A DNA stretch of 64,000 nucleotides from Lucinisca nassula (Eukaryota; Mollusca; Bivalvia; Lucinida; Lucinidae): contig OY757010.1 in assembly GCA_963580285.1 (NCBI GenBank), positions 147,546,675 through 147,610,674 of the forward strand, read 5' to 3'. Each line of letters starts with the position of its first letter. The first letter of the stretch is position 1. A program made the position numbers and the translations under genes. The notes beneath the pieces are model-generated. The model saw only the letters and a list, made by a program, of their open reading frames with translations. It was not told the origin of the DNA and ran no database searches. Positions 20,126 to 31,496 of the stretch are shown piece after piece.

Positions 20126-20992
20126 TTATGTCCGTGTACTGTTCAGAGGCCATGAGATAATGATTCGTGTCCTCAACCGCTCCACAAGCACATAAGGAGT
20201 TATTTGGAATAGTTTTTGAAAGAGATGATCAGGTAACGAGCTGCAATTAAGTCTTAGTCTGGCATGATGTACTTGCCCAAATTTTTTACCTGCACAAAAA
20301 TAAAACGGTGGTTTTCTTTCGTTAGACTGTAGTTTATGCTTGAAAGCTGCTAATGAGGGTGCATTTTTCTTGTCATCTGGAAAGTCGTTCCAGTTGCGAG
20401 CCGCCGACGGGAGAAAGGATGTATAATAAAGTTGCGAGTTGGCTCTGACAGTCTGTAGCTTGGCATTGTTTCGCAATTCGTAAACTGTGCTACTGCCTAC
20501 CGTGAGTGGTACTTGTGAGGATAGGTAATCGGGTGTGAGAAAATTCTGCATTTTGTAATAGAGTACAAGTTTGTGTTTTTGCCTCCGAGCTTCAAGAGAT
20601 TCCCATTCAAGATCATAGAGAAGAGAGTTGATTGATTCAAATTTTGTTGCTCCAGTAACGATTCGTGCGGCTTCATTTTGAATTTTTTCTAATTCGTTCG
20701 CCTCGTATCGGGTTCAATTGTCCCAGACAACATCGGCATATTGAAGAAGTGGCCTTATAAAAGAAGTATATGTTGTTTGTAGGGAGTTTCTATCGAGTGT
20801 GAATTTAAGTTTGCGCATTATATTAATCCGAAACCCTGCTTTCGTTTTGATGTTGTCTATATGGTCGTGCCAGGTGCAATCGGTCGAAAACGTTAGGCCT
20901 AAATGCTTGTGAGAATGTACTTCGTTAATGTGTTGCTGGTTCATTGATATAGGAGGATGATAGGGTTTATTTATTTTTCGCGAAAAACTCAT
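20126..20992 (-). pseudogene. LINE RT thumb and C-terminal region remnants
   Basis: Two frames, 20714-20992 and 20126-20551. The first carries HKHLGLTFSTDCTWHDHI and FIRPLLQYADVVWDN, typical of the region following the RT domain. The second carries ARNWNDFPDD. A further frame (19965-20153) has CGAVEDTNHYLM near 20160, part of the cysteine/histidine cluster that ends many such ORF2 proteins. Stops and shifts separate the pieces. Confidence 0.8.
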
Positions 20993-21065
20993 TGACTCGT
21001 ATTTCGCAAGATTGAAACAAACAAGCCATTTCGTTGCCCATGAGTTAATCTTAGCCAGGTCAGAG

Positions 21066-21775
21066 TTAATCTAAGCTGCCGCTTGCATATATGTTCTCCA
21101 CCACTATGTACAGACTAGTATCATCTGCAAAAAGTCTGATAGAAGAATGTATGTCTACAACTATGTCATAAATATAAATCAGAAACAGAAGTGGGCCAAG
21201 GATGGAGCCTTGGGGGACTCCTGCCTTGATAACAGACCAAGACGATGCAGCTCCAGGTAGCACTACTCTTTGTTGTCTATTATTCAAGTAATCTGTAAAC
21301 CACTGCAGTAGCGAACCAGAAATACCAATGTTGTGTAGTTTGAATAGAAGGCCTTTATGCCATACTCTGTCAAAGGCTTTACCTATGTCGCAAAAGACCG
21401 CACGTACTTCTTTTCCTGCGTCGAGAGCTTTGCAAAATGTATTGTAGATATGGACTAATTGATTAACAGTAGAGTCTCCAGGAATAAATCCTGACTGAAG
21501 AGATGTTAGTATATTTTTGTCACGAATACAGTTAAAAAGGTGCTTATGAACGATTTTTCTAGGACTTGGCCTACAGTACTTAAGAGAGAAATTGGTCTAT
21601 AATTGGATATGATTGAAGGGTCGTCCTTTTTGAAGATTGGGGTCACGATTGCCTCTTTCCATGTATTTGGGACTTTACCCTTTCTCAGGGAGAGGTTGAA
21701 AAGATCACTGAGTGGTTCAGATAGAGGAACAGCTAGTTCTTTAAGAATGCGATTGTTGATTGAGTCAGGACAAGC
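21066..21775 (-). pseudogene. LINE reverse transcriptase core remnant
   Basis: The frame carries KAFDRVWHKGL (RT motif with the first catalytic Asp) near 21370, AGVPQGSILGPLLFLIYI near 21200 and LFADDTSLY (catalytic Asp pair) near 21130. A frameshift near 21545 separates these from the upstream NYRPISLLS segment near 21600. It is disrupted again just after the DD motif near 21066. The catalytic residues are still visible, so decay is moderate. Confidence 0.85.
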
Positions 21776-21778
21776 TGC

Positions 21779-22078
21779 TTAACCTAATTGCAACGACTTT
21801 AATATTAATTCAACTTCTGCCGGAGTGGTTGAAATTAAGCTGAGAAAATTCTGAGCTTGAGGAACATCAGTGGGTAGAGAGGCATTGTCATCATTTAGCA
21901 TTGTTTGTTCTATAAAGAAGTCATTCATTAGACTAGCCTTGTCTTCGTCTTTTGAATAAACATTATCTTCTTTGTAAAGGGGTGGGAGTGTTGACGATTG
22001 ATCGGTTTTAATAAACTGTTTTAGTGTTTTCCACCAGTCTTTCTGTTTGATTTCTTCGTTCTTTAATTTGTTTGCCAA
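21779..22078 (-). pseudogene. LINE linker before the reverse transcriptase
   Basis: KDWWKTLKQFI and the following LPPLYKED resemble the region between endonuclease and RT in these LINEs. It is cut from the endonuclease frame by a break near 22080-22180. It ends at a stop at 21779, just before a CPDSINN-like segment that continues the same domain order. Confidence 0.75.
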
Positions 22079-22181
22079 TTTTTTCTGTTTGTAATTGCTA
22101 AGATTTACGAATTTCTCCTATAATTTTATTTCGTATTTGTTTGTAATGGTCAAAATCGACCGTGCTTTTTGATTTATTGAA

Positions 22182-22778
22182 TTAGTTGTATATACGTTTT
22201 CTCTTATGGATCATTTTCTTGATTTCAATAGTTAGCAATGGAGGATCCGATTGACCAAATTTTGCTGCATACGTATCAACGTCGTTGTCTTTTAGCTCAT
22301 TCCAGTTAGTATTTTCGACCTCCTGCGAAAGAGATTGATAGTCCCCACGATCAAAGAGCCAAATATGCCGGTGAAAGACTCGTGTAATGTATTTTTTAAA
22401 ATTTAGAACGAAAAAAACTGGACAGGGATATATAATGTTTTGGTCGAGAAAGGGATCACCAACTTCGCTTAGAAGTAAAGCATTTTTGTCGGAAGTAAAT
22501 ATCAGATCAATAGCGGAAGACGAATTCTCCGTTTTGTGTGTAGGTTCCGTTATGAGTTGCTCCAAGTTGAAATGTTGACATATGCCGCGTATTTTATTAC
22601 CCATTGCTTGCTTCAAAATATCGAGGTTAAAATCTCCTGTTATAAAAATATTTCTAATGTTTGTGTCAAAAGCAAGACCAATGGAATCTTCTATGGAAGC
22701 CAGGGTTGCAGCAGGAGAATTCGGTGGTCTGTAAAATGGAGCTATTCTTGAAGGGCCAGAAACAGTGTTCATGTTCAA
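22182..22778 (-). pseudogene. LINE endonuclease domain remnant
   Basis: A 198-codon frame. FYRPPNS (near 22735), FITGDFNLDIL (near 22640) and SSSAIDLIFTS (near 22510) are hallmark segments of LINE APE-type endonucleases, which nick target DNA. The N-terminal half of the domain, with the first catalytic residues, is absent. Past the GDFN segment the frame continues into the endonuclease-RT linker (LKDNDVDTYAAKF). Confidence 0.82.
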
Positions 22779-23121
22779 ATCATGTAATTCACGTGCCGTT
22801 TGAACATGGGCTTTGTAACTGATTGGTCTTGTTGTGTTTACGCTTCGTTGAGCGACGTTACTTTGTCGCCCTGAACGCAGAATTTTAGAATGTTACGATG
22901 ACGTCAGAAAGTCATTGCGGTCCCATTTGAAGCGTTTCTATGAAGATTTGGGTTGTTTTGTCATAATGTACATATGTAACGATCATTCATAGTTTTTTAT
23001 TGCAAAACAACTTACCTGGACCCTTGGAAGATATTTGAACACTCCGCCTAGTATTGATGGTGACGTAAATCCTCAGCACAAACAAACAATTAATACGAGG
23101 GCAAGTCAATAAGTAACCAGC

Positions 23122-23420
23122 GGCCCCGCCAGTCGGGGCTTGAAGAAATAGATGGGCTGCATGATGCTTCCACATAGAGCTGAAACCGACCGCGCACGAG
23201 TACTGGTAAACCGCTAAGATGATCTAAGTCTGCCCAGGCTAAGCGTCGCGAGTCTGTCCGTCCATGCTTATAAACCCTATTGGTTTCATTGGGTGACAGG
23301 GCTTGAGAAGTCATTTCATCTCTATGTCGGGTAAAAGTTCCACACAATTGGAAGCGACGTCTCCAAAATGACCTATACAGTGTTGACTTGGACGTTAAAC
23401 CTCAAATCAAACAAACAAAC
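23122..23420 (+). mobile_element. SINE-like C copy with TSD
   Basis: Complete plus copy; AGTAACCAGC at 23112-23121 and 23421-23430 is an exact 10-bp target-site duplication. Confidence 0.92.
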
Positions 23421-23494
23421 AGTAACCAGCCTTTCCGATTTCCAATTGACCAAGATAACAAAGATTTTCATGCACTGTTTCAATACATGTTTTG

Positions 23495-23638
23495 GGGCCC
23501 CGCCAACCGGGGCTTGAGGAAATAGATGGGCTTCATGATGCTTCCACCCAGAACTGAAATCGACGCGCACACGAGTATTGATACATGTAAACCGCTTAGG
23601 TGATCTAAGCCTACCCAGGCAAAGCGGCGCGAGTCGGA
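23495..23638 (+). mobile_element. SINE-like C fragment (5' part)
   Basis: 5' half only, broken off at GCGCGAGTCGGAG where mariner sequence begins. Confidence 0.85.
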
Positions 23639-23639
23639 G

Positions 23640-24385
23640 TGCAAAAGCAAGCTTTTAGTCAAAAGTTGAGCGCCTTGATGTAATTCGAAAATTCTATTTG
23701 AAAGGGAAAATAGGTCAGGAAGTACATTGCGAGTTGACCAATGTGTATGGGTTTTCTGCCCCATCGAATACACAAGTTCTGGAATGGGGGAATTCACACG
23801 CGGTAGAACATCTTTAGTAAAAGACGAAACCAGGCCTGGATGCCCATTAAATGTCACCGATGAAGAAATGTGTAACAAAGTACGGGATCTGCTTTACTCT
23901 GATAGGCGAATTAAGATGGAAGAAATAGCGAAAGCATTACACATTTCACATGGTAGCGTTTCAACAATTTTACACGATCGCTTGGGTATGCGCAAGCTAA
24001 TAGCCCGTCGGGTCCCAAAATCCTTTAGCGGCGATCAAATGGCGACCAGAGCATCAGCTTTGTTGAAGCAGTTTAAGTCAAAGGAAGATGGTTTTCTTTC
24101 ACGTCTGGTGACTGTAGATGAAGCATCGGTCCTTTATTATTATTCTCAATAAAACTCAAAGTCGCCAGTGGGTAGGGCTGGGGTCTCCGAGGCCAAAGAA
24201 GTTCAAAACGCAACCGTCTGCTGGCAAGGTGATGGCAACTGCATGTATTTTGGGACGCACAAGGCGTTATTATGCTGGACTTTCTTGCAAACAAAAATAC
24301 AGTAACAGGTGCTTATTATGTGCTCGACCATCTGACAGCTGCGATCCGTGAAAAAGCGTCGAGCCACATCCGTGCGACAAATTTA
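23640..24385 (+). pseudogene. Mariner transposase remnant
   Basis: A Tc1/mariner-superfamily transposase in pieces. The N-terminal part shows VYGFSAPSNTQVLEW (near 23740) and the helix-turn-helix with IAKALHISHGSVSTIL (near 23925-23972). ARRVPKSFS and the VTVDEAS segment near 24108 follow; the Asp there is the likely first catalytic residue. After a stop and frameshift near 24150, GSPRPKKFKTQPSAGKVMAT (24183-24242) marks the middle of the catalytic domain. Similarity ends near 24360 at a REKASSH-like stretch, so the last part of the catalytic domain is lost. It lies between a C fragment and a B MITE, with no terminal repeats visible. Confidence 0.88.
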
Positions 24386-24387
24386 TT

Positions 24388-24629
24388 TTTTTATATCTGC
24401 AAAATGGTGACTTCTGATGACAATTTGTGATATTTTTCTTATTTGTACTCCAATCATAGGTTGTGGGTGGTCGTTAGAACCGCCTCAATGAGGCGGTTCT
24501 AACGAGTACCCACAACCTATGTCTTAGAGTAGAAACTAGAAAAAATAATGTATATCCCTGTAAACCCCAGTTCTCTCTATAAAGTGGGGTTAAGAGGGGT
24601 GTTAGTTACAGGGACTTCTTAACATGATG
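24388..24629. mobile_element. MITE family B, copy 3
   Basis: Lacks its left terminal 40 bp; hairpin CATAGGTTGTGGGTGGTCGT with its inverse; ends ACTTCTTAACATGATG. Confidence 0.82.
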
Positions 24630-24910
24630 AAGTTATGCGTCGCGCTATAAGTTGGCTGCAAGATTTTTCGGCTCCGCCCATCGCTTCTTGAAGAAAAATA
24701 TATTGCGGTATAGTGTTACTCAGGAGTATAATAATGTTCCTCAAAAAAGCACAACCTAGATCAAGCGGGCACAAAACGTGTATACAACGTTGAATCAACG
24801 TCGATGCAACGTCGAAGGCCCAGTGACACTTCGATTCACACTAATGCACAAAACGATATGTGCATGAACATAAAATACGCAACTACTTGACAACATGTAC
24901 CGCCTTAGAC

Positions 24911-25216
24911 GGCCCCCGCCCATCGGGGCTTGAAGAAATATATGGGCTGCATGATGCCTCCACGCAGAGCAGAAACCGACCCGCACAAGAGTACTGGTAA
25001 ACCGCTTAGATGATCTAAGCCTGCCCAGGCAAAGCGGTGCGAGTGTCGGACCGTCCGTGCTCATAAACCCTATTGGTTTCATTGGGCGGCAGGGCTTAAG
25101 ATGTCATTTCATCTCAATGTCGGGTAAAAGTCCCACAAAATTGGAAGCAACGTCTTCAAAATGACCTTTACAGTGTTGGCGGAGACGTTAAACCTCAAAT
25201 CAAACAAAACAAAACT
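24911..25216 (+). mobile_element. SINE-like C copy with short TSD
   Basis: Complete plus copy; GCCTTAGA on both sides (about 24902 and 25219) is a probable target-site duplication. Confidence 0.88.
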
Positions 25217-25587
25217 GCCTTAGAAAAAATTTTAGATGGAGAGGGTCGGTAAGGGAAATAAGAACTGGCACAGCTTTAAGCGGATTCGAACTTAAGACCA
25301 TGAAGAAAGATACCTTTTCTGCCATTCTCAATATCTATGCGGCAAGGTTTCTACAGAGTAAACTCAGCACTATCTGTTATTAAGTGATATATCATTCGCA
25401 AGGAAGGTTTTATTGAATTTTGTCTTATTAAAACGTAACTTTTCACTGCGTACGTCGGTTATATATAACTCGAATTTAGGTAAACCCTATTATGGCTAGC
25501 AACCTGCAGCAGACACTGGCAAACAGTGAAGCCATGACGCCACTGATCGGGATTTTCACTGTATGCGTCAAGGGCGGGAACAAACAC
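25217..25587. other. Unassigned stretch
   Basis: No gene recognised. GGCAAACAGTGAAGCCATGA at 25520 is a scrap reminiscent of family K. Confidence 0.4.
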
Positions 25588-25854
25588 CATCACGAAAAAA
25601 CGCCTATATAATTTTCACCCCCTTGAACCCCAATTTTATAAAGTAAAGCTGAGGTTTACAGGGGTTAACCTTATTTTTCTTATTTCTGCTCTAAGATGTA
25701 GATTGTGGTTACTCGTTAGAACCGCCTCATCGAGTACCCGCAATCGATATTTTGAGCAGAAATAAGCAAAAATATCACATTTTTTTCAGCTTAAAATGTT
25801 CCATTTTCGACGGTAAAGTTTACAATGCATTTGTATAGGCTTGTTTTCGTAATG
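25588..25854. mobile_element. MITE family A, copy 5
   Basis: Full-length ends, but the core has lost most of its right arm (AACCGCCTCATCGAGTACCC). Confidence 0.88.
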
Positions 25855-26023
25855 CTTTTGATAAAGCATGTAATAATAAAAATAATAATAAATAAAAAAA
25901 TAAAATAAATAAAATCAAAAAGGCATCGCCTGAACTGAAGAGCTGTACGGCGTAAGATTCTATTCGTTACAAATAGGGTTTAATTAAGTAACATTTCTAG
26001 CACTTGATAAATGTAAGGCATAC

Positions 26024-26193
26024 CATTATGAAAACACGCCTATACAAATACATCGAGGCGGTTCTAACAAAACCCCACAATCTAATTTTAGAGCAGAAAT
26101 AAGAAAAAGGGGTCTACCCCAGTAAACCCGAGTTTCACTGTATAAAAGGGGGTTTCAAGAGGGTCAGAATTATATAGGCGTGTTTTCGAGATG
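26024..26193. mobile_element. MITE family A, copy 6 (internally deleted)
   Basis: Both termini are intact, but about 100 bp of one side and the left core arm are missing: ACAAATACATC joins directly to GAGGCGGTTCTAAC. Confidence 0.85.
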
Positions 26194-26262
26194 CTCAAGT
26201 GCTTGGAACTGTATGGGAATTACGGATGAAGGAGACATTTGGGAAAAAGGTTGAACTTAATA

Positions 26263-26430
26263 ATTGAGGTTTTACGTCCCCGTCAACACTATTTAAGTGA
26301 TTTTGGAGACGTTGCTTCCAATTTTTCCGGGAGTTTTACCAGACACTGAGATGAAATGCCATCTCTAGTCATACCGTCCAAACAAACCATTCGGTTTATA
26401 CTTGCAGGGACGGGCCGACTCGGATAGTGC
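26263..26430 (-). mobile_element. SINE-like C fragment (3' part)
   Basis: Tail GAGGTTTTACGTCCCCGTCA to GGACGGGCCGACTCG; 5'-truncated, as expected of target-primed insertion. Confidence 0.8.
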
Positions 26431-26852
26431 AATGCCTCTTTTTTCTATTAGTAAACGTTCAAGACTCGTGCCAATCCGGACAGCTAAGCAATTCGGTGTA
26501 GCTAAACTTAAATGGATGTGGAGGCGTAACTAGGAGAAGATAATTTGTACGCAAACCAAAGAAAGATAATAGATATAACAATCGTTTACCAAATGGGGGC
26601 CACTCTTGCTGGTAAGACTTTGCTCCCTGGCCTTATGTTTTTAGACTTGTTTATATTGACAACAGCATTATTTTATTTTATTTTACTTGTACAGTACTAT
26701 GCCCCGAACGCGTTGTTTGATCGGGTCTACACTGTTTGCTTAAAAAAAAAACAGAAATTTTAGGGGTATACGGTAGGTTTAGGACCAGTTTCCAGTACCT
26801 TCGACCTACCAGTAATGACGGTGCTTTGATCTCGCATATGGAAGTTTTCAGT

Positions 26853-26922
26853 TGTGGTTTTGAGTCCCCGTCAACACTATTTAGGAGATTTATAGGATGT
26901 TGCTTCCGGGTTAACTTCATGC
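26853..26922 (-). mobile_element. SINE-like C tail scrap
   Basis: TCCCCGTCAACACTATTTAG and about 50 bp beyond it match the C tail. Confidence 0.6.
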
Positions 26923-27004
26923 CTACCTTCGCCGGATACAGAACAGTAAGTGTAATACGTATTGCATGAGGCGGATTAAAATAACTCTTCGAACTGTCCT
27001 TTAG

Positions 27005-27128
27005 GCTTTCCGCTGTTGATGTTTCCATTAGGGCCTAGGTATTTCATATTTATGTTTTTTTCACTTTGTTGTCTGATTGGAGGTGAGGGTTAATTGTATC
27101 GATTCCTGATCATTGCCTTCACTTCTAT
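27005..27128 (+). repeat. Dispersed repeat G end fragment
   Basis: TTTCCGCTGTTGATGTTTCC and GGGTTAATTGTATCGATTCC match 44085-44190 and the end of the longer copy at 27520-28003. Confidence 0.7.
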
Positions 27129-27222
27129 TTTACTGTATTTGGATGCATGACCCAAGAAAGTTTCTAGTTCATCCGCTTCGAGTCATCAACTGTCATCTTA
27201 TCAGCAGCATTACATCACGTGT

Positions 27223-27494
27223 ACAAGTCAGTGAAATTAACACCCATTTAAACCCCACGTTATACAGAAAACACTGGGATTTTCGGGGGAATATATTTTT
27301 TTTTTTCCTATTTCTGCTCTGAAACATAGGTTGTGGGTACTCGTTAGAACCGCCTCAATGAGGCGGTTCTAACGAGTACCCATATCCTATGTTTGGAGCA
27401 AATATAAGACAAAACATGACATATTTTCATCAGAAAACTAGCCAGTTTGAACATGTGAAAAAAGCAAAAAGTTGCACGGGTGTGTTAACGTGTT
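27223..27494. mobile_element. MITE family B, copy 4
   Basis: Start CATCACGTGTACAAGTCAGT, end CGGGTGTGTTAACG; clean core GAACCGCCTCAATGAGGCGGTT. A T-run is inserted near 27297. Confidence 0.9.
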
Positions 27495-27519
27495 GTGAGT
27501 TCAAAAACGTCGACGAAAC

Positions 27520-28170
27520 TCTGACCTTTATCAGATAAAAGAAGAAATTCATTTCAGAATATATGATGGTGTAAACAAGCTTTAAGACAATGATGATGCA
27601 CTGATGAGTTAGGAGGCCTTCATGCGGACTGAACAAATTATTTGTCTAAATCGCGACGGAAGTAAGGGCGAGGATTGTGGCCACGTAAAATCGATTTAAG
27701 CCCCCCCCCCCCCCCCCCCCAGTGGAAATCTTCCATTGACCGTTCCAAGGCGGCTCTTCTGTGGCGATGTATTTATGTTGTTGTTTGTTACTTACTGTGT
27801 GTATCACGTGTGTCTTTTGGTTTTGGATGGCCATATGGCCATTTTGTGGGAAAGTAACTGTCCTTATGGCCTTCCTTTGTTTAGGTTTCCATTATGGTCT
27901 GGTCGCTTAATGTTTGTATTTCTTTCCCTTTGGTGTCTTTTATGGGTGGAGTAAGTTAATTGTATCAATTCCTGATCTTTGTTTTACTTCTACTTTACTT
28001 AAGAAAGATCTTTCTGCCATACTGGATGAAACGTGACTTACCATTATAACACTGACATCATTTTGAGTATGTAATTTGCCAACCGAGACAATGTTCTAAG
28101 CAGGATACAATACAAACGGCTGAAAAACAAACATCTCAGTAGTAAAATAATGGCTCCGCTACAAATCACC
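27520..28170 (+). repeat. Dispersed repeat G, long copy
   Basis: About 650 bp whose parts reappear at 32575-32690, 33145-33240, inverted at 34925-35300, and as short ends elsewhere. It includes a C18-class run (27703-27720) that corresponds to a G run at 35197-35209 in the inverted copy. No coding content recognised. Confidence 0.65.
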
Positions 28171-28171
28171 A

Positions 28172-28417
28172 GGCGGCCCCCGCCCATAGGGGCTCGAAAA
28201 AATATAAGGGCTGCATGATGCTTCCACGCAGAGCTGAATCCGGCCTGCACACAAGTACTGGTAAACCGCTTAGAGGATCTAAGCATGTCCAGGAACCGCG
28301 GTGCCAGGCGGACCGTCCATGCTCATAAACCCTATTGGTTTCATTGGGCGACAGGGCTTGCGATGTCATTTCATCTCAGTGTCGGGTAAAACTCCAACAA
28401 AATTGGAAGCAACGCAT
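28172..28417 (+). mobile_element. SINE-like C copy, 3'-truncated
   Basis: Starts GGCCCCCGCCCATAGGGGCT and stops after AATTGGAAGCAACG; tail missing. Confidence 0.85.
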
Positions 28418-28683
28418 ACCGAACTTTTTCCTTCATAGGCGGCGATCGGAATAAGTCGTGAATTTCCGTTAAAACCTATCTGGGCGAGATATTCGAGTTA
28501 TCTCCCTGTACACCACTGGGATCAAGGTACAGAATAGCCAATATTTTTTCTCTAGTCGCTGACCTCAGGGAATCAGTAATCATATATCTGCAGCTATGAC
28601 ACTTTGATCTACCTGTAGGTATTCAAAGGAGCGCTAGTGCTCAAATTAAGGCTATCTAAATGTGATAAAGAACTTCTTGAAGT
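28418..28683. other. Unassigned stretch
   Basis: GAACTTTTTCCTTCAT at 28421 recurs inverted near 32425. Nothing else recognised. Confidence 0.4.
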
Positions 28684-28742
28684 TTGTTTGTATTTGTTTG
28701 TATTGGAGTTTAACGGCCCAGTCAACACTATTTAGGTCAAAC
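28684..28742 (-). mobile_element. SINE family D tail fragment
   Basis: GGAGTTTAACGGCCCAGTCA matches the tail of the full D copy at 57243; TTTG-rich 3' end included. Confidence 0.75.
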
Positions 28743-28825
28743 TTCTTGAAGTAACATTTCGAGCCATCTAGTATGAATGAACATATTTAACATATTGAAA
28801 CGCTACATTATGTAGAATTGCTTAA

Positions 28826-28925
28826 TAAAAAAAAAAATAATAATAATAATAATAATTATCAATATTATTATTATTAGTAGTAGTAGTAGTGTTTTTTTTT
28901 TTCTATTATTATTATTTTTTTTTTG
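28826..28925. repeat. AT-rich trinucleotide repeats
   Basis: ATA/TAA, TTA and TAG triplet runs with T-runs. Confidence 0.85.
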
Positions 28926-29139
28926 TGACATGTAGAATATTGGGTCTATATCTCTTGTCAGTCTCTTGTCCAGTGATTTTAAATAAGGATTAAGGTCAAA
29001 TATGATACGTGAAATCTCTTGACTCCGATCTTTTTATGCATTTATTTTATCCATTTATTTAAATAAATAACGCCATGAAAAATATTATTAGCCAATCACG
29101 AACACACGCCTATAAGACTCGATCAAGATGAACTCAGAT

Positions 29140-29441
29140 TTTGTTTGTTTGTTTGATTTGAGGTTTAACGTCCCCGTCAACACGGTAAAGGTCATTTTGG
29201 AGACGTTGCTTACAATTTTGTGGGACTTTTACCCGACATTGAGATGAATTGAAATCTCAAGCCCTGTCGCCCAATGAAACCAATAGGGTTTATTAGCATC
29301 CGCCTCGCACCGCGGTTCCTGGACATGCAGGCTTAGATCCTCTAAGCGGTTTACCAGTACTATTATGCGGGTCGGATTCAGCTCTGCGTGGAAGCATCAT
29401 GCAGCCCATATATTTCTTCAAGCCCCTATGGGCGGGAGCCC
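29140..29441 (-). mobile_element. SINE-like C copy with TSD
   Basis: Complete minus copy. AGATGAACTCAGAT at 29126-29139 and 29442-29455 is an exact 14-bp target-site duplication. Confidence 0.93.
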
Positions 29442-29488
29442 AGATGAACTCAGATGAGAAAGTTCTTACATTAAAACCAATTTTGTTC

Positions 29489-29753
29489 CATGACGAAAAC
29501 ACGCCTATACATATACATTGTAAATTTTACCACCAAAAATAAAAATTTTCAGATGAAAAAAAAAATGATATTTTTCTTATTTCTGCTCAAGACATAGATT
29601 GTGGATACTCGTTAGAACCGCCTCGGCGAGGCGGTTCTAACGAGTACCCACAATCTATGTTTTTAAGAAGAAATAAAATAATAATGTTTACCCCTGCAAA
29701 CCCAAGTTTTACTATATGAAAGTGGGGTTATAGGGGGTCAAATTTTCGTGATG
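29489..29753. mobile_element. MITE family A, copy 7
   Basis: Long clean stem, core GAACCGCCTCGGCGAGGCGGTT. The right terminal ~20 bp is shortened (CAAATTTTCGTGATG). Confidence 0.9.
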
Positions 29754-29763
29754 GTCTGCCGCA

Positions 29764-30250
29764 GTCATAATTGACACCTTAAGAGTTTACATTACACCGA
29801 TATACAGTATATTGTATAAGATATTTCCTGAATAATTAAAAGGACGCCATAAAAAGTAACTTATAGGTAAACACATTTTGAAAAAATGTTGTCCTCCCAA
29901 GTCATGATTGACACCTTAAGAGTTAACACTACACCGATATACAGTATATTGTATAAGATATTCCCTGAATAATTGAAAGGACGTCATAAAAGTTACATAA
30001 TGTGTAAACACAGATAAGCCTATTTATTTATCTATGTATGTATTTATTTATTATAAAGGGCATTTCACTCATATTTGAATCGGCTGTAATGTTTGTCCTA
30101 AACAATTTTAACACAATTTCGAAAAATGTTTTTTGTTGAGCTATGGTTGACACTTTAAGAATTCAAGAAAGATCTAAAAAGTGCCTTAAAAGTCGGTCAC
30201 AGAAGGTGATTACAGATACGGCATATTTATTTATTTATTAAAATGAGGCA
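29764..30250 (+). repeat. Tandem repeat, 137-bp unit
   Basis: GTCATAATTGACACCTTAAG at 29764 and GTCATGATTGACACCTTAAG at 29901 start two close copies sharing ACAGTATATTGTATAAGATA. More diverged copies begin near 30138, 30573 and 30743, beyond an inserted MITE A. Confidence 0.8.
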
Positions 30251-30291
30251 TGCAATTAATATGTGAATGGGCTGCAATAGTTTTATGATCA

Positions 30292-30535
30292 CATCACAAA
30301 AACACCCCATATTACCCACTTTTATGTAGTAAAATATGGATTATTATTTTTCTTATTTCTGCTAAAACATGTTTGTTGTTTGTCGTAAGAACCGCCTCGC
30401 TGAGGTGGAACTAACGATTCCATCAATTTATGTTTCCAGAAGAAATACGAAAAGTAGCATTTTTTTTTATCTGAATACTTTCATTTTTTGGTGGTAAAAT
30501 TTTCAATATTTTTTAATAGACGTGTTTTCGAAATG
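30292..30535. mobile_element. MITE family A, copy 8
   Basis: Diverged copy (core AACCGCCTCGCTGAGGTGGAA) inserted within the 137-bp repeat region. Confidence 0.82.
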
Positions 30536-30679
30536 AATCAACTCAAAACCTGGAAAATGTCATCTGCACTAGTTATGATTTACACATTAAGAGTTAATAA
30601 AACTGTACATAAATCAAGACATCACAAAAATTGTCTATCAAATCAATCACAAAAAGTGAACAATGATGAGACTGTTACT

Positions 30680-30680
<1 letters not shown>

Positions 30681-30715
<35 letters not shown>
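30681..30715 (+). repeat. (TTTA)n microsatellite
   Basis: About eight TTTA units. Confidence 0.9.
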
Positions 30716-30861
30716 TTTGATTAATCAAATTGTTATCTTCAATATTATGATTGGCACTTTAAGGGTTACACATGATTGACACTTTAAAAAGTAACACATA
30801 GTGGGGGACGACGGGCACGCGCCAACTCATTGTTAAATTAAAGCACGTTTGTTAACTTCGT

Positions 30862-31234
30862 CATCACGATAACACACCTATATAATTCTGACCCACGTGA
30901 ACCCCACTTTCATATAGTACAACTGGGGTTTATAGGGGTATACATTATTTATTTGACTGTTACTCTAAAACCTCAAATCAGCTGCAGTGAAGATAAATAA
31001 GTTTTATACAGTAAAACTGGGGTTTACAGTAGTATACATTATTTTTTCTTATTTTTGATCAAAACAATGATTGTGGATACTCGTTAGAACTGCCTCACCG
31101 AGGCGGCTCTGGCGAGTTCCTATAATCTATTTTTGGAACAGAGGTATGAAAAATAGCAGAATTTTCTATCCAAACATTTTAATTTTTTTTTTTTTTGTGG
31201 TAAAATATGTCAGTATAGGGGTGATTTAGTAATG
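30862..31234. mobile_element. MITE family A, copy 9
   Basis: Longer than usual: the subterminal segment with AAAACTGGGGTTTACAG occurs twice (about 30920 and 31011), so part of it is duplicated. Core is diverged. Confidence 0.8.
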
Positions 31235-31292
31235 TGAATTTAGACAATTCCATTTTTATTGACGGTGGTTAAGTCAAAGTCATCAACCGAAT

Positions 31293-31362
31293 GGCAAACA
31301 GTGTAGATCTGAAGAAAAGACGGCTCATCCTGAGCAGTCGCACCATGCTCTACACTGTTTGC
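31293..31362. repeat. Family K hairpin 2
   Basis: GGCAAACAGTGTAGATCTGA with TACACTGTTTGC at the far end; inner arms decayed. Confidence 0.7.
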
Positions 31363-31435
31363 AAAGTAACTGTGCTGACAGACAGAGTTGAAACTCATTA
31401 ACAGAAATTAACAGAATAGCAAACATTGTTTTGTT

Positions 31436-31495
31436 CTGCACAAAACATAGATTGTTGGTGCTCGTTTGAACCCCCTCGATGAGGCGAATGTGCAC
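31436..31495. mobile_element. MITE A/B core scrap
   Basis: AAAACATAGATTGTTGGTGC followed by a decayed core; broken by a SINE D fragment. Confidence 0.6.
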
Positions 31496-31496
31496 T

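Larger units (their letters stand above)
19950..22800 (-). mobile_element. 5'-truncated LINE (non-LTR retrotransposon)
   Basis: Reading on the minus strand, the element gives part of an apurinic-type endonuclease, a linker, a reverse transcriptase and a C-terminal domain with a zinc-knuckle-like pattern. The order and motifs are those of the Jockey/CR1 group of LINEs; the exact clade is not determined. The 5' end is missing: similarity starts inside the endonuclease near 22800. The 3' UTR may extend to about 19690. Several stops and frameshifts make it inactive. Confidence 0.85.
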
